Assembly (NCBI GenBank): GCA_964369545.1
Contig: CAYJFA010000010.1
Coordinates: 1-26,115 of the forward strand
Reading direction: 5' to 3'
Source of the DNA: BNWE01 sp964369545
GTDB taxonomy: Bacteria > Pseudomonadota > Alphaproteobacteria > UBA3830
Length of the DNA: 26,115 nucleotides
Position 1 is the first letter of the stretch, and the number at the start of each line of letters is the position of its first letter. Below are positions 16,349-26,090 of this stretch, in pieces. The position numbers and the translations under genes are program-made. Under the pieces are notes generated by a model. The model saw nothing but the letters and a program-made list of their open reading frames with translations. It ran no database searches and was not told where the DNA came from.

Positions 16349-19300
16349 ATGCCTAAAAAACGTTTATTTAAAGCACGTTTTTCGGGATATATAGCAATAC
16401 TTCTCTGCATTACAATTCCAATACTTTTTTTTGGCATAAAATATGTATTAGATACAAGCACAAAAAATGCTGTAAAATTAGAGACTGACGTTAAAGAATA
16501 TCATAAAAAATGTGCTAAAGAAATTGCTCTTGCTGTGGCACAAAATTGGAATCCAGGACTAACTCTGACACAACAAAAAGACGCAATTATGAAAATTGCA
16601 GATGCGATTTACAATGCATCATTAAATCAAGACACCAGCGTACTAGGAAAAGCAATTCCAGGATTGGACATCAAAAAAGATCATAAAATCACATCTAATT
16701 CAACTTTCGGAGGGATTGTAGTCACCCCTCAAACAATTGTTTCTGCTCCAACAACTGCTATTGAATACTCTAATCAAACAAAATACTTCGTTAGATTATA
16801 TTCTCAAAGTCTCAGCGGAAGTTATTGTACATGGAATCCATATTTCGCTATGTGGAGAACAATCGACAAAGGAACGGATCCAGCAAATAGAATAAGCATT
16901 TTCGATGAAGTCGATACTGACAAACAAAAAGACAACATTTTCACATTAATTCATCATGATATCTATACAATTCCATTGATTTACTATGGATATATGTCTT
17001 CTGCTTATCCAACAAACTCTTATTATTATACTGGCAGCACATATTCTCGATTCTACCTGAGCGCTTTTAGTAAAGGCGATAATTTAACCTTTAGTTACAG
17101 TCCGCAATCTACTCTATCATATAGTACCCTAAAATATAGTGCGACAACATCTACATATAAAGAAAGAATAAATCCTTCTGACTTATATTGTGTACAAATC
17201 TCTATTTCTAACGATAAAATAAAAGCACAGACGAATATTGATACTGGATATGCTGTCCCCGCCCAATGCAATGTCGATATTGTACTAGCAATACCAACAA
17301 ATGGCGCAGCAAATAATATTAGCAATCGAGATACAGCTTCTGATACATCAGGATCACCTTACTATGGAGTAGCAGCAACGTCCATTCCAACAAACGCTGC
17401 AGGAACTCCGATTTATCAAATAGGACAAGCTTGCAAAAATTTCGTAAAAGATAATTTTTATCATATACGTGGGATAAACATCGGCTTAATCCCATATTCC
17501 GCAAAAGTATCGATTTCACCTGATAAAACTGGATATACAGTAGCTATCCCTCAATTTGTAAGCACCTACTTTGCGAATAATACAATAGCGTCCAACGTTA
17601 TGCGCGGAGCTTATATATATGGCACAAGAGGCGAAAAAGACGCAAAATTGACAAATTCATATAATTGGAATACAAACCTCGTTGGATGCCCAATTATGTG
17701 TAGAAGAGGATCCACAACAACATCGACTACTTATGGAAATAACATTATATTCTATGGCGATCTACTTTCAAACGCCAATCCTAGCACAACATCTTTGCGA
17801 TTTCACAGAATGAACTTAAATCCATGTTATCTCGGTTATGCAAATCTATTATCACTCAAGTGCGAGAGTAATTGTACTGTTTTTCTACCTAATCCATATT
17901 ATATGATTGAATTAACTGCTGATTTAGTAAAAATTTATGAAATGTGCAATGCATTATATCCAATTTACGATCCATATAATGTTTCAAATTTCATATTTAT
18001 ACCAGTAACTTGGGCCAATAATTTATTTCAAAGTTGGACAAATAACCCTTCTCTATCCGCCACAACCGATCAACTCTCACGACCATCAAAAACCACATCC
18101 GGAAGAAAAAAAGCGCTAATTTTAGTTGTAAATAAACCTGATTGGTTCGAGCCAAGAGAGCTTACATATGTCGGATTCAATAACGATTTTTCTGAATTTC
18201 TGGCTATAGAATCAGATAAAATAAATTTTGCAATAAATTATAGTGATACAACGAAAAAATTCCCTGATGGGACTTCATACAACGGAACAATTCAGGGAGC
18301 AAAAAAAATATTGAAATATACTACCCAAAGCGGCACTGTCGAACGCAATGCTACCAGTGGATATTACGAATGTGCAGGCTCAGCGGTGGGACGGCTTTCG
18401 TTTCCAGAAAAAGGTCTCTTAAAAATTGTTGTAGCTAATGGTACTGGAGTAAGCGCAACAGGGAGCGGTTTTGTAACTTTTTATTCAGATAATATCGGAA
18501 CTACATATAATGTAAGAAAAGATTCAACATCTGGAAGCGCGATAACTCTTGGTAGTTCTGTTTCTTTTTCTGGATCTCAGAAATTTATCTTTAGCGGTCC
18601 TGAAAAATTATGGAATTGGTCAAGTACTTATGCAGCAATATGGGGCAATCGCTCTACTAATGGTATGAATTTTGGGCATAACTTAAGCATTTGGAAAGCA
18701 AGATTTGCTCTAGGCAGCGGAACAATAATTAGCTCAATTACATTGACAAAACAAGTACTAAGAGCAATTGGAGGTTACGATGAAGCAAAGAGTCAAATTC
18801 TTAATAATCTCTCGGAATGTGTTGTCGATAGCGTGGAGGATCCAAATGCAAAACTATACGTCGATCCATGTATACGCCTAATAACTAATAGAACAGACGG
18901 CATAGGTCGACTCTGGTCCAGAGGTGAAGCTGTTCTGCCGCAAAGCGTTCCAATAGATCCGAGTTGTTATGGAATTCAGCAAGGAAAATTCGGAATATCC
19001 GTATGGACTAATAACCAAATATGCGGAACATACGCCATGGAAACAGGAAATAATAGTTTTTCCAATTTGGGCTCGCTTAACGGATATGGATGGTGGATAA
19101 TATCCAGTCTAAAATCTCCTTACTATAACGATAAGGTTACTACGTTAATAACTCCTACGAATACTTCCTCGAATGGAAATCAAATGAACTTAGGTGGGTT
19201 CTTTTTTATAAATAATGAAACTAAATTATACAGTTCATCAGCAACGAAAGATGATATTATTTATAATAAATGCATTGGAGTTCTGGAAAAAAATGGAGAA

Positions 19301-21880
19301 AAATGGATATGTTTTTGCGGAGATGGAGAACTAGAAGTCACTATTTCAGTAGGGGCTGCATTAACCTTTTCAGGAGTTACCGGAGACTCATCCCTTCATA
19401 AAATTGCCAGAACTGAAACATTCTACGTAGAACCATCTCAAATCACACAACATGATGGTACAAATTATTATATCGATCTTAATATGAGTGGATTAAAACT
19501 TATTTCCGCTGAAATTACAAATAGGCCATATACAAAAGTAACACCAGCTTGTTCCATATCAGGAACAACAAATGCACTCAACACATCTGGAACATTACAA
19601 ATAACAACAAATTTAGAAGCTCCAATGACGATAAAAGCAAAAACTACTACTTCAGGAGTTACGTTTTATAGCGATAATGGAGTTGAGGAAAATATCAATA
19701 CTTACTATCCGATCGATGCCAGCACAACAAAAATCATTACATTCAGCGGCCCTACAAGAATGTATAACTGGGCAGACAGCACCTACACATTTAGTCAATA
19801 TACAACTACCGGCGGAAAAAATTTCGGACATAACTTAAAAATATACAAATTAAAATACAAATTAGATAATGCTACAATCTCGTCTGCTACTTTAACAAAC
19901 CAAATCTTGAGGTGCTATGCAAATTATACAAGTGGAACTGGCGATACAGGAAGAAAAACACTTATCTTGAATACAGATGGGCATTGTACATCGGAAACAA
20001 GCTCATCATCAGAGCAATATACTGATCCATGTATTTCCACTAATGGAGGTAACTACAATTATTACAATTCTAGTACCGGGTGGATTTGGAACGGAATTCA
20101 AATAAAAGCCTATAACTTCTATCCTATATGCTATGGTGTGCAAAAAGTAAAATTCCTAATGACGCCGTATAACTGTACATCCACGGTCTCAACATCTTAT
20201 GATAACTACCTAAAAATATATGCGTCAGGAAACGTATTAACAAATGTCGCGTCAATTTCTTCTAGCAGCTATTATAGAGTATTCGATCTGAGTGGATATA
20301 CTTCGTATTATACCGATAGAGTACAAATTTTCACAGGTAGATTCCAAACTTCATATATATCAGCGCGATATTATGACGCAATTCGTGATGTCGCATTATC
20401 TGGAACTAGACAATATGTTAATAATAATGGCAGCGAGTCATGTACCGGAGACTGCAGTGTCTCTTGCTCTGGCTCACTATTATCTTCATGGGCAGATGGA
20501 CCTTCAGGATGCGCATGCGGAAGTACGTGCAGATATTCTACCACCTGCACAAAACAATATAATTCCTCCGGTTCCACAACTGCCGATAGTTGTCCCTCTG
20601 GATATACTTTATCACAATATTCCTCATCAACAGGTTATATACCGACTCGATATGACATAAGAAATTTTTTCTTTGTAAATACACAAACGAAATCGTACAG
20701 TGCGAGCGCCACCCTTGCCCAAATTAAAGCAAATACATATATAGGAAGCCTCATAAGTGGAAGTGATACATGGCTATGTTTCTGCGGCGATGGTCAATTA
20801 AGAGTGACTGTTGCAAATCCTAAACAGCCAGGAACGATCCAATATACTACTCCTCAAAACACAACGGCTACTACTTCGGTATCAAAAGCAGATTATCAGA
20901 CTATTACAATAGATCCTTCAACACATCAATATGTAAAAAATCATACAAATAATACATATACAATTACCTTAAATGTAAATAATATTGCGATTGATACTTC
21001 ACATAACAGCAATAAAGGAGTAGCTTTCGCCGAGGAGATTAGTAACTATGTTTACATACATTCGCATCCCACCAAGCCAGAAATGTCAAGGGCTGTTGAT
21101 TTTTCTAAAAATATTGGAGAAAAACCTGACTATGATACTTCTTTGATACCCAACGTTAATTTAAGATATATTTCATATAATAAAAATCTTGCGTATTGGA
21201 GCACACAGGTAAGCAATTATCCATACAGCGAATTTTATAACAACAATATAGTAGGTGATTTTTATTTTTTATTAGAAGATACAAGTTCCATTGCTCCTCA
21301 AATACGTTTTTTCAATAGATCTCTTGGACCAGAAACATTTAGTAACGTAAAATGTGAAATATATGATGCTGTAGGACTCCATAGAAGATTTCAAGCATTT
21401 CCAGATATCAGAAATGAAAATCTTGCGAGTTTTGATATTGTCAACGCTCATCTTGGAGGACATATAAAATACATATATGCAGGATTTACATTGCCAATAA
21501 ATACGGCGTTATATTATGGTGCAGACGGCACGACTTTATATAAATATCAATGGCAACGAAATTCAAGCGGAACATTATCTACATACGACCCAAGTGTCGC
21601 CTGCCAAAAAGTCACAACAAATGCGTGCTCCAAGCTTAAGACAGATTTTGGAAGTAATATAAAAATTTACATTATAAAATACCGTAAGCAGACATCTTAT
21701 AAAAATAAAATATCTGGATCAGCAACAAATTTCGATTATTCTTATATAGATACCTGCGCTTCCTCCTCAGCGAATATATACGACATATCCACAGAAACTG
21801 ATCTAAAAAGCTCTCTAGATAAAATTGCAGCAGACATAAAAACTTTCGCAGGGTATGCTGATGCAAAAAATGTAGATTAA
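16349..21880 (+). CDS. Giant TadG-like surface protein with a split von Willebrand A domain
   Basis: A 1843-residue protein. The ATG at 16349 is chosen over the in-frame one at 16337 because GGGGA lies five bases before it. Residues 11-33 form one membrane segment after a basic start, as in TadE/TadG pilus-assembly proteins. A vWA-type domain begins with DIVLAIPTNG near 310 (metal-site motif degenerate, Asp-x-Ser-x-Ser lost), then NIGLIPYSAKV near 377 and KALILVV near 589. Its last part, KIYIIKYRKQ near 1770 and DTCASSSANIYDIS near 1800, ends the protein as in TadG. Between them lie about 1100 residues of Ser/Thr/Tyr/Asn-rich, probably beta-structured sequence with two long repeats (709-1000 and 1104-1489), each ending in W(I/L)CFCGDG. 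It is most likely anchored in the inner membrane with the bulk outside. A DsbA-like gene precedes it. Function beyond adhesion or assembly is not known. Confidence 0.75.
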   Translation: MPKKRLFKARFSGYIAILLCITIPILFFGIKYVLDTSTKNAVKLETDVKEYHKKCAKEIALAVAQNWNPGLTLTQQKDAIMKIADAIYNASLNQDTSVLGKAIPGLDIKKDHKITSNSTFGGIVVTPQTIVSAPTTAIEYSNQTKYFVRLYSQSLSGSYCTWNPYFAMWRTIDKGTDPANRISIFDEVDTDKQKDNIFTLIHHDIYTIPLIYYGYMSSAYPTNSYYYTGSTYSRFYLSAFSKGDNLTFSYSPQSTLSYSTLKYSATTSTYKERINPSDLYCVQISISNDKIKAQTNIDTGYAVPAQCNVDIVLAIPTNGAANNISNRDTASDTSGSPYYGVAATSIPTNAAGTPIYQIGQACKNFVKDNFYHIRGINIGLIPYSAKVSISPDKTGYTVAIPQFVSTYFANNTIASNVMRGAYIYGTRGEKDAKLTNSYNWNTNLVGCPIMCRRGSTTTSTTYGNNIIFYGDLLSNANPSTTSLRFHRMNLNPCYLGYANLLSLKCESNCTVFLPNPYYMIELTADLVKIYEMCNALYPIYDPYNVSNFIFIPVTWANNLFQSWTNNPSLSATTDQLSRPSKTTSGRKKALILVVNKPDWFEPRELTYVGFNNDFSEFLAIESDKINFAINYSDTTKKFPDGTSYNGTIQGAKKILKYTTQSGTVERNATSGYYECAGSAVGRLSFPEKGLLKIVVANGTGVSATGSGFVTFYSDNIGTTYNVRKDSTSGSAITLGSSVSFSGSQKFIFSGPEKLWNWSSTYAAIWGNRSTNGMNFGHNLSIWKARFALGSGTIISSITLTKQVLRAIGGYDEAKSQILNNLSECVVDSVEDPNAKLYVDPCIRLITNRTDGIGRLWSRGEAVLPQSVPIDPSCYGIQQGKFGISVWTNNQICGTYAMETGNNSFSNLGSLNGYGWWIISSLKSPYYNDKVTTLITPTNTSSNGNQMNLGGFFFINNETKLYSSSATKDDIIYNKCIGVLEKNGEKWICFCGDGELEVTISVGAALTFSGVTGDSSLHKIARTETFYVEPSQITQHDGTNYYIDLNMSGLKLISAEITNRPYTKVTPACSISGTTNALNTSGTLQITTNLEAPMTIKAKTTTSGVTFYSDNGVEENINTYYPIDASTTKIITFSGPTRMYNWADSTYTFSQYTTTGGKNFGHNLKIYKLKYKLDNATISSATLTNQILRCYANYTSGTGDTGRKTLILNTDGHCTSETSSSSEQYTDPCISTNGGNYNYYNSSTGWIWNGIQIKAYNFYPICYGVQKVKFLMTPYNCTSTVSTSYDNYLKIYASGNVLTNVASISSSSYYRVFDLSGYTSYYTDRVQIFTGRFQTSYISARYYDAIRDVALSGTRQYVNNNGSESCTGDCSVSCSGSLLSSWADGPSGCACGSTCRYSTTCTKQYNSSGSTTADSCPSGYTLSQYSSSTGYIPTRYDIRNFFFVNTQTKSYSASATLAQIKANTYIGSLISGSDTWLCFCGDGQLRVTVANPKQPGTIQYTTPQNTTATTSVSKADYQTITIDPSTHQYVKNHTNNTYTITLNVNNIAIDTSHNSNKGVAFAEEISNYVYIHSHPTKPEMSRAVDFSKNIGEKPDYDTSLIPNVNLRYISYNKNLAYWSTQVSNYPYSEFYNNNIVGDFYFLLEDTSSIAPQIRFFNRSLGPETFSNVKCEIYDAVGLHRRFQAFPDIRNENLASFDIVNAHLGGHIKYIYAGFTLPINTALYYGADGTTLYKYQWQRNSSGTLSTYDPSVACQKVTTNACSKLKTDFGSNIKIYIIKYRKQTSYKNKISGSATNFDYSYIDTCASSSANIYDISTETDLKSSLDKIAADIKTFAGYADAKNVD
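18473..19348 (+). repeat. Long protein repeat, copy 1
   Basis: Encodes residues 709-1000 of the giant protein. Shared landmarks with copy 2, in order: VTFYSDN, FSGP, NFGHNL, ISS(I/A)TLT, YxDPCI, a Cys-Tyr-Gly-(I/V)-Gln segment, YYNDKV versus YYTDRV, FFFxNxxTK, and W(I/L)CFCGDG. Confidence 0.75.
19658..20815 (+). repeat. Long protein repeat, copy 2
   Basis: Encodes residues 1104-1489. It carries the same landmark order as copy 1 but is longer by about 95 residues, mostly through an insert near 20430-20610 that is rich in cysteine, serine and glycine (for example CTGDCSVSCSG and GCACGSTC). Confidence 0.75.
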
Positions 21881-22106
21881 TGAACATATAAATGAATTAT
21901 ATAAATTGCTAGAGAAAAAGTGTATTAACTTTATACAATCAAAGTTGTTAATTGAACTCAAATTAAATATCTATGGTTGCATATAAAACAATTAAAATTT
22001 ATAATTCATATGTTTATTATTTAGGTTTTTTACTTTGGATAATATTAGTTTTTTATTGCTTCCAATAGGCTAATTTTATCTTTTATTATGTATTATAGGG
22101 ACAAAA
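21881..22106. other. AT-rich gap between the giant gene and the cckA region
   Basis: About 225 bases without a recognisable gene. No strong hairpin with T-run marks the end of the giant gene. A promoter for cckA is expected here but I cannot place it with confidence. Confidence 0.4.
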
Positions 22107-22232
22107 GTGATACTATCTGATTATATTTATATAAAACCCCCTACATCTTTAGTAATAATTTCTATAATATTATTCTTTTCTTTTGTTGGGTTGAAAATAA
22201 GATCACATTTGTTGAAACGCAGGGTAAAATGA
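22107..22232 (+). CDS. Possible 41-residue membrane peptide overlapping cckA
   Basis: A short frame starting at GTG, with AGGGA six bases before it, and ending in TGA that overlaps the ATG of cckA (ATGA). The product would have one hydrophobic segment (residues 14-28, SLVIISIILFFSFVG) followed by a basic tail (KIRSHLLKRRVK), a layout of small single-pass inner-membrane proteins with the tail in the cytoplasm. The four-base overlap suggests translational coupling. I do not recognise the peptide. It may be a chance frame in AT-rich DNA; the overlap and the binding site are the only support. Confidence 0.4.
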   Translation: MILSDYIYIKPPTSLVIISIILFFSFVGLKIRSHLLKRRVK

Positions 22233-24715
22233 GCTTTTTTGTTGAAATAGAAAACTTTTTATCTAAAAAACAACTTTCATTAAAACACATAACATTAATC
22301 TGTGTTCTAATCTTCTTTTCAGCATGTGCATTAATATCAGGGCTTGCCGATGAAAATTATTTTTCGATAATATCAGTTTTGATATGCATAATATTAAGCA
22401 TTTCCTTTTTCAAGGAAATAAAAAAATTATATACGAAAAATCAACTTATATCGTTCCAAAAGAATATTGCAACAAGCGGATTTGATGCTTCTATATTCGC
22501 ATTCTTTGTTTTTTCTGAAACTGGAAAATGTGTTTTTGTAAATCGCACTGCCCAAAATTTATTTCATGGGTTCAAAATTAGAACAATAGAAGATTTTATT
22601 CTGTGTTTTGGAAAATATCCAAAAGCGGTTGAAGCAATACACGAATTACAGAATATTGCGAAAAACATGAAACAATCACATATCGATGTACCGATGAAAT
22701 TGAAGTCTGATACAACAAATCTATGGAGAATTGCCGTTTCGCCTTTCCCTGATCAAAAAGGATTATTTGGATGGACAATCATTGACCTAACTCCATCAAC
22801 AAATAAAATAGACTCATTAGATACAAATTCTCATTTTTTATTGAATATAATAAATAATTCTAATATAGGATATTTCTGCACTGATACGAATCATGAGATA
22901 GTTTTCTGCAATAAGACATTTGTAAACTGGTTGGAAGCCCAAGAAGAAAATGTAATTCATAAAAACCTTTCTAAATATATTATAAAAGAAGAAGGCAGTG
23001 CTTGGTTTGCGAATACCACAGCTTCAAAGTTTAATGAATCACTTCCGATAAAAATCAATTTAAAATCGGAAACAAATAATATAATTCCAGTTATAATAAA
23101 ACAAATTTTCCAAAATCAAGATGGAATAAAAGGATATATAGTATCTAAAGAAACACAGCAAAATGATGATCTAATCCAAGCTCTTGGAAAAACAAAGTTA
23201 TATTTTGAACATATTTTTGATGATGCTCCTATGGGAATTCTAATTACAGATGGAGCAGAAACAATTAGTACCTATAACAAGACATTTAAAAACATCATAG
23301 GCGTAGATAGCATAAATAAGTCTTCTTCATTTTTGGATTTTATTCCAGATGAAGATCGAGAATCTGTAAGATCAAAGCTATATCAGCTAATAACAGCTGT
23401 ACATGAAGTTGAAGAGCCATTTGAGATACAACTCAAATCAAAGCAACCAAAAATCGTAATGGTTTATATTTCGAAAATTGAAGAAAATAAACGTACAAAA
23501 GACAATGATGGACTCATAATATATTTTGTTGATATAACAGAAAGAAAAGAGCTTCAGCATCAATTCGTGCAATCGCAGAAAATGCAAGCAGTTGGGCAGT
23601 TAGCCGGAGGAATAGCTCATGATTTTAACAATTTATTAACGGCCATGATAGGCTATTGCGATCTTTTGCTGGAAAAATATCTGCCATCTGACCAATCTTT
23701 TAATGACATAATGCAAATTAAACAAAACGCAAATCGAGCATCCAATTTAGTTAGACAATTATTAGCATTTTCCAGACAGCAGACGCTGCAGCCTAAAATT
23801 CTCAATGTAACAGATATGATCAGTGAATTATATATTCTTTTAAAACGGTTATTAGGAGCAAAAATCGATTTGAAAGTTAACCATGGCAGAGATATTGGAT
23901 TCGTAAAGGCTGATCAGATTCAATTTGAGCAAGTCATAATAAATCTAGCTGTAAACGCTAGAGATGCGATGAAAGACAGTGGTACGTTAACCATAACAAC
24001 TTCTTCATATACCTTAAAGGAAGCAAAATTCCTTAAAGAAGAAACAATGCCTCCTGGAGAATACGTTCTTATTGAAGTTTTGGACACAGGAAGCGGGATT
24101 TCCGAAAAAGATTTAAACAGAATATTTGACCCATTTTTCTCAACAAAAGAAAAAGGACACGGAACCGGACTGGGGTTATCAACTGTTTATGGTATTGTAA
24201 ACCAAACAGGAGGATTTATTTCTATTGAAAGCGAAATAGGAACCGGAACTAAGTTTAGTATTTACTTTCCAATAGCCTCAAATCAAGAAATATCCGAAGC
24301 CAATAAAAAAGAAGATCTAAAAGAAACAAAGTTGATGGATTTAACAGGAGCAGGAACAATTTTACTTGTAGAAGATGAAGACGCAGTAAGAATGTTCAGC
24401 TCACGAGCCTTAAGAGATAAAGGATATCGTGTTATTGAAGCATCAAATGGTGAATCTGCTCTTGAATTTATAAAAAAAGGTTCAGATACCATAGATTTAG
24501 TTGTTACCGATGTAGTTATGCCTAAAATGGACGGCCCCACGCTCATGGAAAATATAAAGCTATATAATCCAGCTATGAAAGTCATTTTTATTTCTGGATA
24601 TATAGAAGATACTTTCAGAGAGTCATTGGCAAACAATAATAAGGTGCATTTTTTATCTAAGCCATTCAATTTGAAAGAACTAGCATATAAAGTAAAAGAG
24701 GTAATTGGATCATGA
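22229..24715 (+). CDS. cckA: Hybrid histidine kinase CckA
   Basis: An 828-residue membrane kinase. Two transmembrane helices (about 21-39 and 45-62) are followed by PAS-like regions (about 80-440, including DITERKELQHQF before the kinase core). The HisKA box AGGIAHDFNNLLTAM has the phosphorylated His464. The ATPase domain has NLAVNARDAM, LDTGSGIS, FDPFFSTK and HGTGLGLSTVYGI. The receiver has LLVEDEDAVRMF, the phospho-acceptor Asp761 in VTDVVMPKMDG and Lys811 in SKPFN. Domain order and the wording of the receiver are those of CckA, which in alphaproteobacteria passes phosphate through ChpT to the cell-cycle regulator CtrA and can also remove it. The start overlaps the stop of a possible small upstream frame. 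A MarR-type regulator follows after 77 bases. Confidence 0.93.
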   Translation: MSFFVEIENFLSKKQLSLKHITLICVLIFFSACALISGLADENYFSIISVLICIILSISFFKEIKKLYTKNQLISFQKNIATSGFDASIFAFFVFSETGKCVFVNRTAQNLFHGFKIRTIEDFILCFGKYPKAVEAIHELQNIAKNMKQSHIDVPMKLKSDTTNLWRIAVSPFPDQKGLFGWTIIDLTPSTNKIDSLDTNSHFLLNIINNSNIGYFCTDTNHEIVFCNKTFVNWLEAQEENVIHKNLSKYIIKEEGSAWFANTTASKFNESLPIKINLKSETNNIIPVIIKQIFQNQDGIKGYIVSKETQQNDDLIQALGKTKLYFEHIFDDAPMGILITDGAETISTYNKTFKNIIGVDSINKSSSFLDFIPDEDRESVRSKLYQLITAVHEVEEPFEIQLKSKQPKIVMVYISKIEENKRTKDNDGLIIYFVDITERKELQHQFVQSQKMQAVGQLAGGIAHDFNNLLTAMIGYCDLLLEKYLPSDQSFNDIMQIKQNANRASNLVRQLLAFSRQQTLQPKILNVTDMISELYILLKRLLGAKIDLKVNHGRDIGFVKADQIQFEQVIINLAVNARDAMKDSGTLTITTSSYTLKEAKFLKEETMPPGEYVLIEVLDTGSGISEKDLNRIFDPFFSTKEKGHGTGLGLSTVYGIVNQTGGFISIESEIGTGTKFSIYFPIASNQEISEANKKEDLKETKLMDLTGAGTILLVEDEDAVRMFSSRALRDKGYRVIEASNGESALEFIKKGSDTIDLVVTDVVMPKMDGPTLMENIKLYNPAMKVIFISGYIEDTFRESLANNNKVHFLSKPFNLKELAYKVKEVIGS

Positions 24716-24792
24716 AAACATAATATTTATAAAAATTAATTATATTTTTACGCATATTTGGTATTGTTATATTAACTTAAAAGAGACTTATT

Positions 24793-25269
24793 ATGAAAGA
24801 TTATTATTTAGAAGCAGTATCGCTAATTGAGAGATTACACAGATTATTTCTTGAAGTCATAAGATGTGAACTTGATAACTTAAAGGTAGAAGATATAAAC
24901 AACGTTCAAGCTTTAGTACTTTATAACTTGGGAAATGAGCAAATCTCTATAGGAGAACTCACGACAAAAGGTTGTTACCTTGGTTCGAATGTTTCCTATA
25001 ACTTAAAAAAAATGGTGCAAAACGGATATATAGATCAGATGACATCCAAACACGACAAACGCTCGTATGTCATTAAACTATCTACGAAAGGATTATCTCT
25101 TTGTAAAAAGCTTGATGCAGCGCTTGATAAACATGTCGACACTTTACAAAAAGAAAATTTCGATGGTATGGATGAATTAGTTCATACACTTAAAAAACTA
25201 GAAGGCTTTTGGAGTGATGCATCAACACAAATAACGAGATTCAGTATGGGGACTAAGAAATTAAGATAA
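24793..25269 (+). CDS. MarR-family winged-helix regulator (LdtR-like)
   Basis: A 158-residue MarR-type transcription regulator, close to the family's normal length. The N-terminal dimerisation helix is followed by the winged helix: ISIGELTTKGCYLGSNVSYN with recognition helix SNVSYNLKKMVQNGYI, and the wing with DKRSYVIKLSTKG. The GSNVSYNLKK wording recalls the alphaproteobacterial LdtR group, linked to cell-wall L,D-transpeptidase control and stress response; that assignment is from memory of the family. GAGA lies about nine bases before the ATG. It lies 77 bases after cckA on the same strand and is convergent with the AtpI-like gene. Confidence 0.88.
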   Translation: MKDYYLEAVSLIERLHRLFLEVIRCELDNLKVEDINNVQALVLYNLGNEQISIGELTTKGCYLGSNVSYNLKKMVQNGYIDQMTSKHDKRSYVIKLSTKGLSLCKKLDAALDKHVDTLQKENFDGMDELVHTLKKLEGFWSDASTQITRFSMGTKKLR

Positions 25270-25367
25270 ATAAGTTGCATTTCTTACTGAGATCAAGCTA
25301 AACCATAGATTATCATAGGAAGCTTTAAATCAAGATATGGAGACTGTTATATTTAATAAATACACAA

Positions 25368-25595
25368 TTATTTATCAGTCTTCTTATCGCGATATTTTTC
25401 TGAGCATTTTAGTAAATGGAAATACCCAGCGATACAGCCAAATATGAAAAAAACAATCAGGAACAGCGGCGGTTTTCCTGAAAGTTTATCTAAAAAAACG
25501 CCAATAGCAACGCCAACAACAATTCTTAATACAAACTCTAAACCACATTCAACAGATGAAATAAGATTTTTTTTATTGCTATCACTATCTTTCAT
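25368..25595 (-). CDS. AtpI-like F0F1 ATP synthase assembly protein
   Basis: A 75-residue protein with two predicted membrane helices (about 19-35 and 42-60). The segment ECGLEFVLRIVVGVAIGVFL, then DKLSGKPPLFLIVFFIFG, follows the AtpI / ATPase_gene1 pattern: a Gly-rich first helix, D-x-x-x-G-x-x-P, then a second helix with Gly. AtpI-like proteins help build the rotor ring of the ATP synthase in the inner membrane and are usually the first gene of the F0 operon. Here no atp gene follows: downstream on the minus strand lies the end of the convergent MarR gene, so it stands alone. Confidence 0.8.
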   Translation of the reverse strand: MKDSDSNKKNLISSVECGLEFVLRIVVGVAIGVFLDKLSGKPPLFLIVFFIFGCIAGYFHLLKCSEKYRDKKTDK

Positions 25596-25646
25596 TTTTG
25601 CTATTCTTTTTATTACTATATAAACACAATATCTTATTTTTATAAT

Positions 25647-26090
25647 CTATGCATTAATAACTCTTTTCATATTATTAACACTTTCATTTTTTGCTTTCTT
25701 GTTTATTTCTTCAGAACTATATGCTCCATTCTGCGTCAGCAATAATTTTGGTTGTTTATCTTTTTTCACGTCAGGATTTGGTATGGAAAATATCCCCGTG
25801 CTATTTTTAGGAAATGCATTATTCTCGAAATTACCTTCAAAAACAAATTCTGAATCATCAGCAATATCGGAAAAGCTTTGCTCTTCTCTATCCTTACAAT
25901 TCATGGGGAGAGAGCATATAACATAAGTATTCCCAGTATTATCAGAATCTGTTTTTAAAGTTCCCCCATGTGCTTCTATCAATGACCGGACAAGACACAT
26001 ACTTGCAGCATTAGATTCTATAATCTTACGAGAATAATGCTTTGCTGATTTTTTATGTGCATCATCATTATCTCCTATGATTAATTGCAA
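25647..26090 (-). pseudogene. C-terminal fragment of a histidine kinase
   Basis: A 147-codon frame starting at TTG, two codons after an in-frame stop (26094-26096). Residues MCLVRSLIEAHGGTLKT, then NTGNTYVICSLPM, match the last helix and strands of a histidine kinase ATPase domain. The preceding G2 box, normally G-x-G-L-G-L, reads SNAASMCL, so ATP binding is doubtful, and all earlier domains are missing in this frame. The last 75 residues are a polar tail without a recognised domain. The gene may be frameshifted from a kinase that continues beyond the window, or a relic. AtpI-like follows 51 bases downstream on the same strand. Confidence 0.55.

Noticed and set aside
16247..16355. Short frame before the giant gene
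   Set aside because: No ribosome binding site, very biased AT-rich codons, and it overlaps the start of the giant gene without sign of coupling.
20292..20660. 122-codon frame inside the giant gene
   Set aside because: It is an out-of-frame shadow created by the regular codon makeup of the repeat region.
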